Of a stretch of DNA of 64,000 nucleotides, positions 38,149 through 46,860 are shown piece after piece. Made by a program: the position numbers and the translations under genes. The notes under the pieces are model-generated. The model had not been told where the DNA came from. It was given only the letters and a program-made list of their open reading frames with translations, and made no database searches. Source of the stretch: Phycisphaera sp. (lineage in GTDB: Bacteria; Planctomycetota; Phycisphaerae; Phycisphaerales; UBA1924); assembly GCA_020639255.1 (NCBI GenBank), contig JACKGZ010000004.1:62001-126000 (forward strand). The letters are read 5' to 3'. Position 1 is the stretch's first letter. Each line of letters opens with the position of its first letter.

Positions 38149-38541
38149 ATGACCACCGACCAGCCCAACCAGCCCGAGCGCAAAGTCGAGCCACCAGAGG
38201 CCGATGACCCGCGTCTGGCGATCCCGGAAATCCTGCGCGAGCAGCCGAGCCGCTCGTCAACCGACAAGTCCACCCCCAAGCGGGAGGACATGGGCGAGAC
38301 CGCCAAGGCCTGGGGCATGGCGCTCGACCTCGTCTTCACCACCATCGGTGGCCTGGCGATCGGGTGGGGCATCGATTACTGGCAGAAAACAGGCCCCTGG
38401 GGCGCGATCATCGGGCTGGCCCTCGGGTTCATGCTGGCTGCGACGCGGATGATCCGCTCGACGCTCAAGGCCGAAGCGAGGGAGCAGGCCGAGCGCGAGC
38501 GCCGTCGGCAGTCCGAGCGCACTCCCGATCGGCCCGATTGA
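38149..38541 (+). CDS. AtpI/AtpZ-like F0F1-ATPase accessory membrane protein
   Basis: The 130-residue protein has a charged, Pro-rich N-terminal tail of about 45 residues. Two membrane helices follow (LDLVFTTIGGLAIGWGIDYW, then GAIIGLALGFMLAATRMI) and a basic C-terminus. The layout and WGIDYWxxTGPWGxIxGLxLG fit the ATPase_gene1 (AtpZ/AtpI-like) family, found at the head of atp operons and linked to c-ring assembly or Mg2+ supply. It begins seven bases after alaS and precedes the other F0 genes. Confidence 0.82.
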   Translation: MTTDQPNQPERKVEPPEADDPRLAIPEILREQPSRSSTDKSTPKREDMGETAKAWGMALDLVFTTIGGLAIGWGIDYWQKTGPWGAIIGLALGFMLAATRMIRSTLKAEAREQAERERRRQSERTPDRPD

Positions 38542-38550
38542 GCCCGCTTG

Positions 38551-38566
38551 GGGCCTCGGAAGGCCC
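38551..38566 (+). other. Short hairpin between AtpI-like gene and next membrane gene
   Basis: A perfect 6-bp stem GGGCCT / AGGCCC with a CGGA tetraloop is followed by TTCT, ten bases after the stop codon. It may be an attenuator or a processing site; the T-run is too short for a confident terminator. Confidence 0.3.
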
Positions 38567-38678
38567 TTCTGATGGGCCCGAACGCTTGCCGGTGAGAGGC
38601 CGAGGGACTATCGTTTGCCCCCTCATCCGAGGCCGGTCGTGCCGGGCGATTTCCCGGATCAAGTCCCCCCGTTGGAGC

Positions 38679-39128
38679 GTGAACGAGAGCGTGTCGGCTG
38701 TCACTGCCAACCAGCCCCCTCGGTCGCTCTACGCGGGCCTGATGCTCGCGGCCGGTGCTGTCGCATCGATCTGCGCGTTCGCCGCGGCCAACGCCGTGGG
38801 CAGCGAGAACGCCCCCGCTCTCCAGACCGCGTCGCTCATCTTCGTGGTCTCGATGCTCGGGCTGCTCCCGGTGCTCGTCCGCAAGGCCGAGTATTTCGGG
38901 ATGGCGGTGCTGGGCGCCTCGGTCGCCCGGATGCTGCTGGCGATGTTCGCGGCGCTCATCCTGACGGAAGTTGGAAACTTCGAGAGCCGCCCCGTGTGGC
39001 TCGGCGTGGTCACCGGCGCGGGGCTGATGCTCCTCGTTGAGTCAACCGCCGCGATCGCGATTCTCATGTCCATGGAACGGAAGAAAGCCGACAAACCGGT
39101 CGGCGTGGAGTCGAGCTCGACATGCTAA
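38679..39128 (+). CDS. Small four-helix membrane protein in the F0 operon
   Basis: The 149-residue protein has four hydrophobic segments (LYAGLMLAAGAVASICAFAAA, TASLIFVVSMLGLLPVLV, GMAVLGASVARMLLAMFAALIL, VVTGAGLMLLVESTAAIAILM) and a charged end. It sits where an AtpI-type subunit is normally encoded, and its stop lies inside the atpB start region (7-nt overlap), which suggests a role in ATP-synthase assembly. The start is uncertain: GTG at 38679 or GTG at 38691; no ATG fits. Family not identified with certainty. Confidence 0.68.
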   Translation: MNESVSAVTANQPPRSLYAGLMLAAGAVASICAFAAANAVGSENAPALQTASLIFVVSMLGLLPVLVRKAEYFGMAVLGASVARMLLAMFAALILTEVGNFESRPVWLGVVTGAGLMLLVESTAAIAILMSMERKKADKPVGVESSSTC

Positions 39129-40045
39129 GCAACCTCATCACGCTCGCCGCCGCCGACCCCTCCGCGCACGTGTGGAACCACGTGTTCTGGAAGACCGAGG
39201 GCGGCTACTGGCTCTGGTCGGGCAATCAGGGCAACCTCGTGCTCAGCGGCATCATCCTGATCTTCGGGATGCTCTGGGTCGCCAAGCACGTCTCGACGGG
39301 CGACGTCAAGACCGAGGGCGCCGGCGCCTACGTCACCAAGAACAAGTTCGCGCACATGATCGAGGTCATCTGCGTCTACCTCCGCGACGAGGTCGCACGG
39401 CCGCTGCTGCACGAGCGCACCGAGAAGCTGATGCCCTTCCTCTGGACGGTCTTCTTCTTCATCCTCGTCAACAACATCCTCGGTCTCATCCCGATCATGG
39501 ATTTCCTGCACCTGCTGGTGCCCGCATGGAAAGAGGGTCACATGACCCCGATCGGCGGCACCGCGACCCAGAACATCTGGGTGACGGGCATCCTGGCCGC
39601 AGTCGCCGCGATCGTGTTCAACGGGGCCGCGATCGCACGCCTGGGGATCACGGGCTACTTCAGCCACATGACGGGCGGCGCGCCGTTTTATGTCGCGTGG
39701 ATGATCTTCATCCTCGAGTTCATGGGCCAGGTCGTCATCAAGCCGGTCGCGCTGGCCATTCGTCTGTTTGCGAACATGACCGCGGGCCACATCCTGCTGG
39801 CGACGCTGGTCGGCTTTGTCGGCGCGGTCTGGCACGAGGCCTTCATCATCAAGGGACCGGTGACGGCCATCTCGATCGCCGGCGCGTTCGCGATCATGGT
39901 GCTCGAGCTCTTCGTCGCCTTCCTCCAGGCGTTCATCTTCATGTTCCTCACCGCGGTGTTTATCTCCCTTATGGATCATCACGACGAGCATGGTCACGAG
40001 CACGGGCACGACCATGCCAGCGGCCACGAGCACGCCCACGCGTGA
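39122..40045 (+). CDS. atpB: F0F1 ATP synthase subunit a
   Basis: The 307-residue integral membrane protein forms the proton half-channels. It shows the essential arginine in KPVALAIRLFANMTAGH, then FVAFLQAFIFMFLTAVFISL as the last helix. The N-terminal part has VWNHVFWKTEGGYWLW, typical of the long subunit a type. The C-terminus ends in a cytoplasm- or periplasm-exposed His/Asp/Glu tail (HHDEHGHEHGHDHASGHE), an unusual extension. It overlaps the preceding gene by 7 nt; atpE follows after 88 bp holding a hairpin. Confidence 0.93.
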   Translation: MLSNLITLAAADPSAHVWNHVFWKTEGGYWLWSGNQGNLVLSGIILIFGMLWVAKHVSTGDVKTEGAGAYVTKNKFAHMIEVICVYLRDEVARPLLHERTEKLMPFLWTVFFFILVNNILGLIPIMDFLHLLVPAWKEGHMTPIGGTATQNIWVTGILAAVAAIVFNGAAIARLGITGYFSHMTGGAPFYVAWMIFILEFMGQVVIKPVALAIRLFANMTAGHILLATLVGFVGAVWHEAFIIKGPVTAISIAGAFAIMVLELFVAFLQAFIFMFLTAVFISLMDHHDEHGHEHGHDHASGHEHAHA

Positions 40046-40057
40046 ATAACGGGCCTC

Positions 40058-40074
40058 GCTTGCCAAGAGCAAGC
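40058..40074 (+). other. Hairpin between atpB and atpE
   Basis: A perfect 6-bp stem GCTTGC / GCAAGC has a five-base loop and lies 12 bases after the atpB stop. It may be an mRNA processing or stability element in the 88-bp atpB-atpE spacer. Confidence 0.4.
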
Positions 40075-40133
40075 ATGTCACACCTCCCGCGCACAACCAT
40101 GCCCCACACCGGGGCGCTGAAAGGAAACGCAGA

Positions 40134-40436
40134 ATGAACCTCAAGAAGATCGCACGCAACGCCCTCTTCACCGCCGCCATGACCCTCCCCGCGACCGCGG
40201 TGATGGCTCAGGATGCCGCCGCTTCCGGCATGGGCAAGGGCCTTGCCGTTCTCGGCGCGGGCCTGGCCGTCATCGGTGGCGGCCTGGGCATCGGCCTCGT
40301 CGGCAAGGGCGCGGTCGAGTCGATCGCCCGTCAGCCCGAGGCCGCCGGCAAGATCCAGATCAACATGATCCTCGCGGCCGCCCTTATCGAAGGTGCGACG
40401 CTCTTCGCCGTCGCCGTCGGCTTCCTCGCCAAGTAA
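40134..40436 (+). CDS. atpE: F0F1 ATP synthase subunit c with N-terminal signal-like extension
   Basis: The 100-residue proteolipid has two hairpin helices (LAVLGAGLAVIGGGLGIGLVGKG and INMILAAALIEGATLFAVAVGF), with the polar loop ARQPE and the ion-carrying Glu at E86. The helix-one Gln and the Ser/Thr after Glu that mark Na+-type rings are missing, so H+ is likely. The first 26 residues (basic start, hydrophobic stretch, VMAQDAA) look like a cleavable signal peptide, making it longer than E. coli c (79). AAGGA lies eight bases before the ATG. A strong hairpin follows the gene. Confidence 0.93.
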   Translation: MNLKKIARNALFTAAMTLPATAVMAQDAAASGMGKGLAVLGAGLAVIGGGLGIGLVGKGAVESIARQPEAAGKIQINMILAAALIEGATLFAVAVGFLAK

Positions 40437-40442
40437 TTCGCA

Positions 40443-40472
40443 CCACGCCGCGCCCTACCAGGCGCGGCGTGG
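40443..40472 (+). other. Strong hairpin between atpE and atpF
   Basis: A perfect 12-bp stem (CCACGCCGCGCC / GGCGCGGCGTGG) with a CTACCA loop begins six bases after the atpE stop. No T-run follows, so it is more likely a 3' stabiliser or partial terminator that favours atpE expression over downstream genes, in keeping with the high copy number of subunit c. Confidence 0.65.
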
Positions 40473-40533
40473 CTTCCGTCAGAAGGACCATCTCGGGCCA
40501 GGACGCCCGAGCCAAGAACCCGGAGACCACGCA

Positions 40534-41238
40534 ATGGCCCGCGACCGATACCTCCAGCTCTCCATCGGCCTCTCGATCGCCGTCCCGGCGTCGCTCGCTC
40601 TCGCCCAGGAAGGCCACGAGCAGGACACCCACGCCGCCGACGATCACGCCGCGGACACGCACGCCCAGGACGGGCACGCCGATGACACCCACGTGGCGCA
40701 CGATGACGGGCACGGCGGCGACCACGAGGTCGTCGGCGCGATCCCCACGAAGGAGCAGGGCATCGCCACGGGCGTGACCGCACTTCTGGTGTTCATCCTC
40801 GTTCTGGCCGTGCTCGGCGCGAAGGTCTGGCCCGCGATCAGCAAGGGGTTGGACGAGCGTGCCGCGAAGATCAAGGGTGAGATCGAGGCCGCCGAGAACG
40901 CACGCAAGCAGGCCAAGGACGCGCTGGAGTCGTACGAGCGTTCGCTAAGCGAGGCCCGCGCCGAGGCTCAGCAGATGCTCGACCAGGCCCGCGCCGACCA
41001 GCAGAAGCTGGCCGCCGAGCTCAAGGCCAAGGCCGACGCCGAGCTGTCTGCGATGAAAGAGAAGGCCAAGCGCGAGATCGAGTCGGCCAAGCGTGCCGCC
41101 GTCGGCGAGATCTACAACGAGGCCGCCAACCTCGCCACGAGCGTGGCGGGCAAGATCCTGGGCCGCGAGATCAACGCCTCGGATCAGCAGCGTCTGGTCG
41201 AGGAAGCCGTGTCCGAACTCGCCGCAGCAGGCCGCTAA
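40534..41238 (+). CDS. atpF: F0F1 ATP synthase subunit b with His/Asp-rich N-terminal domain
   Basis: The 234-residue subunit links F0 to F1. It starts with a signal-like segment (residues 1-25, ending ALAQ) and a His/Asp-rich stretch at about 28-64 (repeats such as DTHAADDHA and DGHADDTH). A membrane helix (ATGVTALLVFILVLAVLGAKVW) and the long charged coiled coil of subunit b follow. It ends with VAGKILGREINASDQQRLVEE, typical of the family. Normal b subunits have about 156-170 residues; the extra length is the N-terminal part. The ATG at 40534 follows GGAG at 11 bases. Confidence 0.9.
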   Translation: MARDRYLQLSIGLSIAVPASLALAQEGHEQDTHAADDHAADTHAQDGHADDTHVAHDDGHGGDHEVVGAIPTKEQGIATGVTALLVFILVLAVLGAKVWPAISKGLDERAAKIKGEIEAAENARKQAKDALESYERSLSEARAEAQQMLDQARADQQKLAAELKAKADAELSAMKEKAKREIESAKRAAVGEIYNEAANLATSVAGKILGREINASDQQRLVEEAVSELAAAGR

Positions 41239-41257
41239 GAGCCCACAGGAGCCCACC

Positions 41258-41884
41258 ATGCCCCTCACCGACGCCAGGCCCGACGCGCTCGCCAACGTCT
41301 ACGCACAGAGTCTCTACGAACTCGCCGATTCCGAGGGCGGCCAGACCGCCGTCGAGAACACGCTGGGTGAGCTCGAGGACATCCTCGAGATCGCCCGGAG
41401 CGATGCGCAGTTCAGCGAGTTCCTCTCGTCGCGCGTTCTCAAGCAGGCCGACCGCACAAGAAGCCTCGACGCGATGCTCGGCGGCAAGGTCAGCGACCTG
41501 ACCCTCCGCTTCCTGAAGGTGCTCAACGAGAAGCAACGCCTCTCGCACCTGATCCCGATCGTCGAGGCGCTCGACGAGATGGTCCAGCAGAAGCTCGGGC
41601 GCGTCGAGGTCGATCTCTACACCGCCCAGCCCATCGACTCGGGCGAGATCGCCAAGATCAAGGCCCAGCTCAACGCCGCCCTCGGCAAGGAAGCGGTCGT
41701 GCACCCGTACACCGATCCCACGATGCTCGGCGGCGTGCGGCTCCAGATCGGTGACAGGCTCATCGACGCCTCGCTCCAGACGCGGCTCCGCAAGATGCGC
41801 GACCAGCTCGCCGACCAGGGCGGCTCGTCGCTCCGCGCCGCGGCCGAACGCACCTTCGACGACACCCCCTCCGACGAGGGCTGA
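41258..41884 (+). CDS. atpH: F0F1 ATP synthase subunit delta
   Basis: The 208-residue protein joins the stator stalk to F1. Family marks are LANVYAQSLYELA at the N-terminus, FLKVLNEKQRLSHLIPIVEAL in the middle and the C-terminal VHPYTDPTMLGGVRLQIGD with DASLQTRLRKM. AGGAG lies seven bases before the ATG at 41258. In most operons atpA, atpG, atpD and atpC follow; here pgk follows instead, so F1 must be encoded elsewhere. Confidence 0.92.
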   Translation: MPLTDARPDALANVYAQSLYELADSEGGQTAVENTLGELEDILEIARSDAQFSEFLSSRVLKQADRTRSLDAMLGGKVSDLTLRFLKVLNEKQRLSHLIPIVEALDEMVQQKLGRVEVDLYTAQPIDSGEIAKIKAQLNAALGKEAVVHPYTDPTMLGGVRLQIGDRLIDASLQTRLRKMRDQLADQGGSSLRAAAERTFDDTPSDEG

Positions 41885-41944
41885 ACAAGCACCCACCCCC
41901 GCGCACGGCGCGGACCAATCCCAGCAAGTGGAGAGCGGATCACC

Positions 41945-43153
41945 ATGGCCAAGAAGTCGATCGACGCCGTCGATGTCTCGGGCAAGCGCGTCCTCATCCG
42001 CGTGGACTTCAACGTCCCGCTCGAGGGCGGCAAGATCACCGATGACCGCCGCATCGAAGCCGCCCTGCCCACGATCCGCAGCGTGATCGATCGCGGCGGC
42101 AAGGCGATCCTCATGAGCCACCTTGGCCGCCCCAAGGGCGAGGGCTACGAAGCCAAGTACTCGCTCAAGGTCGCGGCCGAGCGTCTGAGCGAACTGCTCA
42201 ACAAGCCCGTCGCCTTCCCGAGCCAGGACTGCACCGATCAGGCCGCGGCCGACGCGGTCAACGCCATGAACAACGGCGACGTCCTGCTCCTCGAAAACCT
42301 CCGCTTCCACAAGGGCGAGACCGAGGGATCAAGCGAACTGGCCGGCAAGATCGCGCAGCTTGGTGACGTCTACGTCAACGACGCCTTCGGCACCTGCCAC
42401 CGCCCCCACGCTTCGATGGTCGGCGTGCCCCGCGCGATGGCTGGCAAGCCCCGCGTCACGGGCTTCCTCGTCGAGAAAGAGATCCGCTACCTCGCCGAGG
42501 CGCTCGGCAACCCCGCCAAGCCGTTCGTCATCGTGCTGGGCGGCGCGAAGGTCTCCGACAAGATGGCCGCGATCGAGCATCTCTTGCCCAAGGCCGACGA
42601 CATCATCGTCGGCGGCGCGATGGCGTACACGTTCCTCAAGGCGCAGAATAAGGACGTCGGCGATTCGCGTGTCGAGGAAGACCGCCTCGATGACGCCAAG
42701 CGAGCGATCGACCTGGCCGCCAAACTCGACGCAGAGCTCTACCTCCCCAAGGACCACGTCTGCGGCAAGTCGTTCGACGAGGACGGCGGCGGCGACATCG
42801 AGGTCTTCGGTGAACATATCAAGCCCGGTTTCATGGGCCTCGACATCGGCCCGGAAACTCAGGGCGAGTTCGCCCGCGTCATCCGAAACGCCAAGACCGT
42901 CGTCTGGAACGGACCGATGGGCGTCTTCGAGTGGCGTCCCTTCCGCATCGGAACCGAGCAGGTCGCAAAGGCCCTCGTCGAGGCCACCGAAAAGGGCGCG
43001 ACCACCATCGTCGGCGGCGGCGACAGCGCCGCAGCGATCGAGAAGTTCGGACTCGCCGACAAGGTGAGCCACGTCTCGACCGGCGGCGGCGCCTCGCTCG
43101 AGATGCTCGAGGGCAAGAACTTCGAAGCCGTGGACGTGCTCGACGACGCCTGA
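41945..43153 (+). CDS. pgk: Phosphoglycerate kinase
   Basis: The 402-residue glycolytic enzyme transfers phosphate from 1,3-bisphosphoglycerate to ADP. It shows GKRVLIRVDFNVPL (substrate site), SHLGRPKG, ENLRFHKGE, NDAFGTCHRPHASM, the hinge and nucleotide-site segments (LGGAKVSDKM, GGAMAYTFL) and the C-terminal GGGDSAAAIEKFGL and STGGGASLEMLEG. Length is typical. It lies 60 bp after atpH in the same direction and may be read from the F0 operon, since no terminator is seen. Confidence 0.96.
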   Translation: MAKKSIDAVDVSGKRVLIRVDFNVPLEGGKITDDRRIEAALPTIRSVIDRGGKAILMSHLGRPKGEGYEAKYSLKVAAERLSELLNKPVAFPSQDCTDQAAADAVNAMNNGDVLLLENLRFHKGETEGSSELAGKIAQLGDVYVNDAFGTCHRPHASMVGVPRAMAGKPRVTGFLVEKEIRYLAEALGNPAKPFVIVLGGAKVSDKMAAIEHLLPKADDIIVGGAMAYTFLKAQNKDVGDSRVEEDRLDDAKRAIDLAAKLDAELYLPKDHVCGKSFDEDGGGDIEVFGEHIKPGFMGLDIGPETQGEFARVIRNAKTVVWNGPMGVFEWRPFRIGTEQVAKALVEATEKGATTIVGGGDSAAAIEKFGLADKVSHVSTGGGASLEMLEGKNFEAVDVLDDA

Positions 43154-43165
43154 TCCGAGGTTCGG

Positions 43166-44926
43166 ATGCCGCTGGACGACCTCGACTCCCGCGCCCCGAG
43201 ATCGCGACTGATCGATCTTGCGATCCTGACGGCGCTCTGCGCGTTCCTGTATCTCTTCGGCATCACCGACTTCGGCACCGCGAGCTGGCACGAATCGATC
43301 CGGCTCGTCACCGCGATGGACATGCAGGCCCGGGGCGAGTGGATCGTCCCGACGGTCATGGGCACGCCGTACCTCTCCAAGCCGCCCCTGCTGTACTGGG
43401 TGACAATCATCTTCGCCGAGATCGCCGGCCAACAAGTCTCGCTGCTGCATCTTCGTCTGGCGATCGCGCTCTTCGGCTGGCTGACGGTCGTCCTGACGTA
43501 TCTCACGGGCCGATCGCTTTTCATGATCGCCCCGGGCTGGTCCGCGTCGAGGTCGGCGATCGCCGCGTTCTGGGCCGCGTTGTTCCTGGCGACCGGCTTC
43601 CTGCACGTTCGACTCTCTCGCACCGGCGCGATCGACATGTCGGTCGCGCCATTCGTCGTCGCGGCGGTGTGGATCGGACTCAAGAGCTGGCAGCAGAGCC
43701 GCAGCTGGAAGCTCAGCCCGCTGCTGACCGCGGGTATGTTCGTTGTCGCAGTGGGCGCTTCGCTCGCCAAGGGCCCACCCACTCTCCTCGCAATCGCCAC
43801 GGCACTCTTCGGCGGCACACTCGGCTGGCTCGCGGTTCAGCAAAGACCCGCTCGCTCGCCAATCCTTCGCGCTCTGCCCTCTCTCGCCGCGCTCGCGGTG
43901 CTGGTGATCGGGCTGAGCCAATCCAGAAACACCAGTGGCATCGTCGGGCCGGTCGTCTCGGCGTTTCTCGCCGGCTGGTTCGTCTGGGGATTCGTGCGGC
44001 TCTGCTCGGCGGGCCTCATCGAATCTCTGCGCACACTCTGGGTGTCGCAGCTCCCCGCGGCCGTGGTCGGGTCGCTCGGCTCCATTCTGATCTGGTCGCA
44101 ACTCGTGGCTTCGCGCATCGGGACGGGCAGCGTGCAAAGCAGCGCCGTCACGGAGATGAACGAGAACATCACGATCTTCGACCCCGAGGCATCGAGCGAG
44201 CTTTTCATGGCCGCCGTTTTCGGCTGCGGGCTCGGCTCGCTCTACGCGTTCGCCGGGTGCTGGCTGCTGATCACGAGGCGCGTTCGCTTCACGCCGGGTG
44301 TCACGATCGTGGCCGCATGGGTCGGCCTGTCGCTCCTGGCGTTCATGGCCTTCAGCACAGGCTCCACACGCTACATCACCCCAATCCTGCCGGGCGTCGC
44401 GCTGCTCGGCGCGATCGCGTGGGTGCACTTCCGCAGCGGGTACCGCCGAGAATGGATGTCGCCCGTCACGGCCGCCATCGTCATCCTCCTCGCCGTCGGG
44501 CAGGCCTGGTGGTACGGCGCCGGCCGGGACCGCATCATCCCGACACAATCGCCCCGCGATTTCATGGCCGAACTCGTCGCACGAGAAGATGTCGACAGCG
44601 CACGCATCGTCACCTACGGCTTCTGGAACGGCGACGTGCTCGCCTACGCCGGGCACGATATCTGGCCCGTGCAGCGCGAAGGCTACGGCATGGACGACAT
44701 CGTCGGCGCGTGGTCCTTTGACAAGTTCATCGCAACACTGCACGAAGACGGCAAGCCCTGGACCATGCTCGTCACGCTCAAAAGGCAGCATGCCGAGGGT
44801 GAGAGTCAATTCCCGGATGAATTCACCTCGCTCGGGCTGCGTGTCACACCCATCGAGCTCGACGCGAAGTACGCCATACGCAACGGGCGCATCCCCGTTC
44901 GCGCGTACCGGATCTCCCCCGAGTGA
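43166..44926 (+). CDS. GT39/ArnT-like membrane glycosyltransferase
   Basis: The 586-residue protein has about twelve hydrophobic segments and the first-loop signature of the PMT/ArnT (GT39/GT83) family: DFGTASWHESIRLVTAMDM with the acidic residue, then TPYLSKPPLLYWVTI. Such enzymes use a polyprenyl-phosphate sugar to glycosylate lipids or proteins on the outer face of the membrane. The C-terminal soluble region follows VILLAVGQAWWYG. The ATG has GAGG six bases upstream and starts 12 bp after pgk. Its stop is 8 bp from the end of convergent mutL. The substrate cannot be told. Confidence 0.85.
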   Translation: MPLDDLDSRAPRSRLIDLAILTALCAFLYLFGITDFGTASWHESIRLVTAMDMQARGEWIVPTVMGTPYLSKPPLLYWVTIIFAEIAGQQVSLLHLRLAIALFGWLTVVLTYLTGRSLFMIAPGWSASRSAIAAFWAALFLATGFLHVRLSRTGAIDMSVAPFVVAAVWIGLKSWQQSRSWKLSPLLTAGMFVVAVGASLAKGPPTLLAIATALFGGTLGWLAVQQRPARSPILRALPSLAALAVLVIGLSQSRNTSGIVGPVVSAFLAGWFVWGFVRLCSAGLIESLRTLWVSQLPAAVVGSLGSILIWSQLVASRIGTGSVQSSAVTEMNENITIFDPEASSELFMAAVFGCGLGSLYAFAGCWLLITRRVRFTPGVTIVAAWVGLSLLAFMAFSTGSTRYITPILPGVALLGAIAWVHFRSGYRREWMSPVTAAIVILLAVGQAWWYGAGRDRIIPTQSPRDFMAELVAREDVDSARIVTYGFWNGDVLAYAGHDIWPVQREGYGMDDIVGAWSFDKFIATLHEDGKPWTMLVTLKRQHAEGESQFPDEFTSLGLRVTPIELDAKYAIRNGRIPVRAYRISPE

Positions 44927-44934
44927 CCAAGCGG

Positions 44935-46824
44935 TCAGCGACGATGGAATAGCTTCTCAAGATCGGTCAGCGTGAGGCGGATCGAGGTGGGCCGGCCGTG
45001 CGGGCAGCTCGATGATCGCTCGACCTCGTCGCGGAGCTGCATGAGGCGGTTGAGTTCCTCGGGGCTCAGCCTGTCGCCCGCCTTCACCGCGGCCTTGCAG
45101 CTCATCATGTCGACCACGTCGCGCAGCGCCTCCTCGCTCGTGGGCGGCACCGCGCTCTGCACCGCAAGCTCCAGCAGATCGTTCATGAAGGGCTGGACCT
45201 CGACACCCCGATCGAACAGAAAGCTCGGGAAGGCCGACACCCCCACCGACGTCGGGCCCATCTCACGCGCCTCGATCCCGATCGCTTCGAGCAATTCGCC
45301 GAGCGTGTCGAGGGCCGCAAGCTGCGCGGGCGAGACCTCGATCACCTCGGGCACGAGCAGCGCCTGGCTCTCGAGCGGCCCCCGCCCGAGACGCTCCATG
45401 AGGTACTCGAACATCACCCGCTCGTGCAACGCGTGCTGATCGACGATCACGACGCCCTCGTCGTCCTGCGTCACGACATAGCTCTGATGCACCTGCAGGT
45501 GCGCCATCGGCTTGGCCTCGAATGCGCGAGTAGCTTCTGGCTGATGCGTCTCGGCTTGCTCGTCACGGTCTGTGCTATCCGGCTCGATCGCCTCCTCGCG
45601 ATGCACAGGCTCCATCGCAGCTCGGAGCGACTCGTACGAGATCCGCCCCTGCGTCGCGCGGGGCACATCCTCGCGGAAGAAGCTCACGAGACGTTCTTCC
45701 TCGCTCGATGATCTCGGTTGATCCGCGCCGGCGCTCCGCACGAGCGAGCCCGAACCGAGCAGGCTGTCCATGGGCGAGACGGACCGGCCGAACGAGCCGA
45801 CCATGGGCGTCAGGTCCGCCTTGCGGAGCGCATCCTTGACCGCGCGGTGCACAACGCTGTGCACGTGCCCCGAGTCGCGGAAACGCACCTCGGCCTTTGC
45901 TGGGTGAACGTTCACATCGACCGCTTCGGGCGACATCTCGAGCATGAGCACCGCGGTCGGGTACCGGCTGTGCTCCATGAGCCCGCGGTAAGCCTCTTTG
46001 ATCGCGTGCTGAATCGTGCGATCTCGCACGGGTCGCCCGTTCACAAACACATGCTGTGCGATCGCGGTGGGCCTTGCGATCGCGGGCAAGCCGACGAGCC
46101 CCCAAAGCGCGATGCCCCGCGCGTCGTCGAACTCGTCGGCCGACACCTCAAGCATCTGCGCTTCGAGTTCCTTGCCGATGACCGCGAGCGCCCGGGTCTT
46201 GGGGTCCTGCCCAAGCGGCAGGTCCAGCAGCGTCTTGCCCTCAGACGCGATCACGAACCCGATCGCCGGGCTTGCCATCGCGATCTCGCGGAGGGCGTTC
46301 AGGCACCGGCTGCGCTCGGTCTGCGGCGTCTTGAGGAACTTGCGCCGCGCGGGCGTCGCGTAAAACAGATTCCGCACCTCGATCGTCGTGCCGACGGGGC
46401 CCGCAGCCGGTCTGATTTCCTCGGCGTCGCCCGCGTTCACACGGATCTCCGAAGCGCCCTGGTCGTCCACTGTGCGCGAGCGGATAGACAGGCGCGCCAC
46501 GCTGGCGATCGATGCGAGCGCCTCGCCCCGAAAGCCCATCGTCGCGATGCGATCAAGGTCGGCGGTCGTCTCGATCTTGCTCGTCGCGTGCGCCTCGATC
46601 GCGAGCGGGAGCTCCTCGGGCGGGATGCCCTTGCCGTCGTCCGAGACGCGGATCAGCTCGATCCCCCCCGCTTCGAGTTCAACCCGCACCCTCGTCGCAC
46701 CGGCGTCGATCGCGTTCTCGACGAGTTCCTTCACGACCGATGCGGGGCGTTCGACCACCTCGCCCGCAGCGATCTGACTCGCGACGGTCTTGGACAGCTT
46801 CCGGATGGGCCTGCGTGGGTTCAC
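44935..46824 (-). CDS. mutL: DNA mismatch repair protein MutL (endonuclease type)
   Basis: The 629-residue protein has the GHKL ATPase motifs KLSKTVASQIAAGEVVERP, ELVENAIDAGATRV, DDGKGI and TMGFRGEALASI, then NVHPAKAEVRF. The C-terminal domain carries the metal-dependent nuclease motif DQHALHERVMFE (DQHAx2Ex4E), SCKAAVKAGD and CPHGRPT. It would therefore nick the strand itself, as in organisms without MutH. I start it at GTG 46824, which fits the family N-terminus; the frame stays open further upstream only because it runs antisense through the HIT gene. No mutS is nearby. Confidence 0.94.
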   Translation of the reverse strand: MNPRRPIRKLSKTVASQIAAGEVVERPASVVKELVENAIDAGATRVRVELEAGGIELIRVSDDGKGIPPEELPLAIEAHATSKIETTADLDRIATMGFRGEALASIASVARLSIRSRTVDDQGASEIRVNAGDAEEIRPAAGPVGTTIEVRNLFYATPARRKFLKTPQTERSRCLNALREIAMASPAIGFVIASEGKTLLDLPLGQDPKTRALAVIGKELEAQMLEVSADEFDDARGIALWGLVGLPAIARPTAIAQHVFVNGRPVRDRTIQHAIKEAYRGLMEHSRYPTAVLMLEMSPEAVDVNVHPAKAEVRFRDSGHVHSVVHRAVKDALRKADLTPMVGSFGRSVSPMDSLLGSGSLVRSAGADQPRSSSEEERLVSFFREDVPRATQGRISYESLRAAMEPVHREEAIEPDSTDRDEQAETHQPEATRAFEAKPMAHLQVHQSYVVTQDDEGVVIVDQHALHERVMFEYLMERLGRGPLESQALLVPEVIEVSPAQLAALDTLGELLEAIGIEAREMGPTSVGVSAFPSFLFDRGVEVQPFMNDLLELAVQSAVPPTSEEALRDVVDMMSCKAAVKAGDRLSPEELNRLMQLRDEVERSSSCPHGRPTSIRLTLTDLEKLFHRR

Positions 46825-46860
46825 GCTCGATTGTACGGGCCGACGCGGTAGACTCGCGGC

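Noticed and set aside
42329..44809. 826-codon minus-strand open frame over pgk and the glycosyltransferase
   Set aside because: It is a shadow of two recognised genes, with Arg/Asp/Glu/Gly-biased composition.
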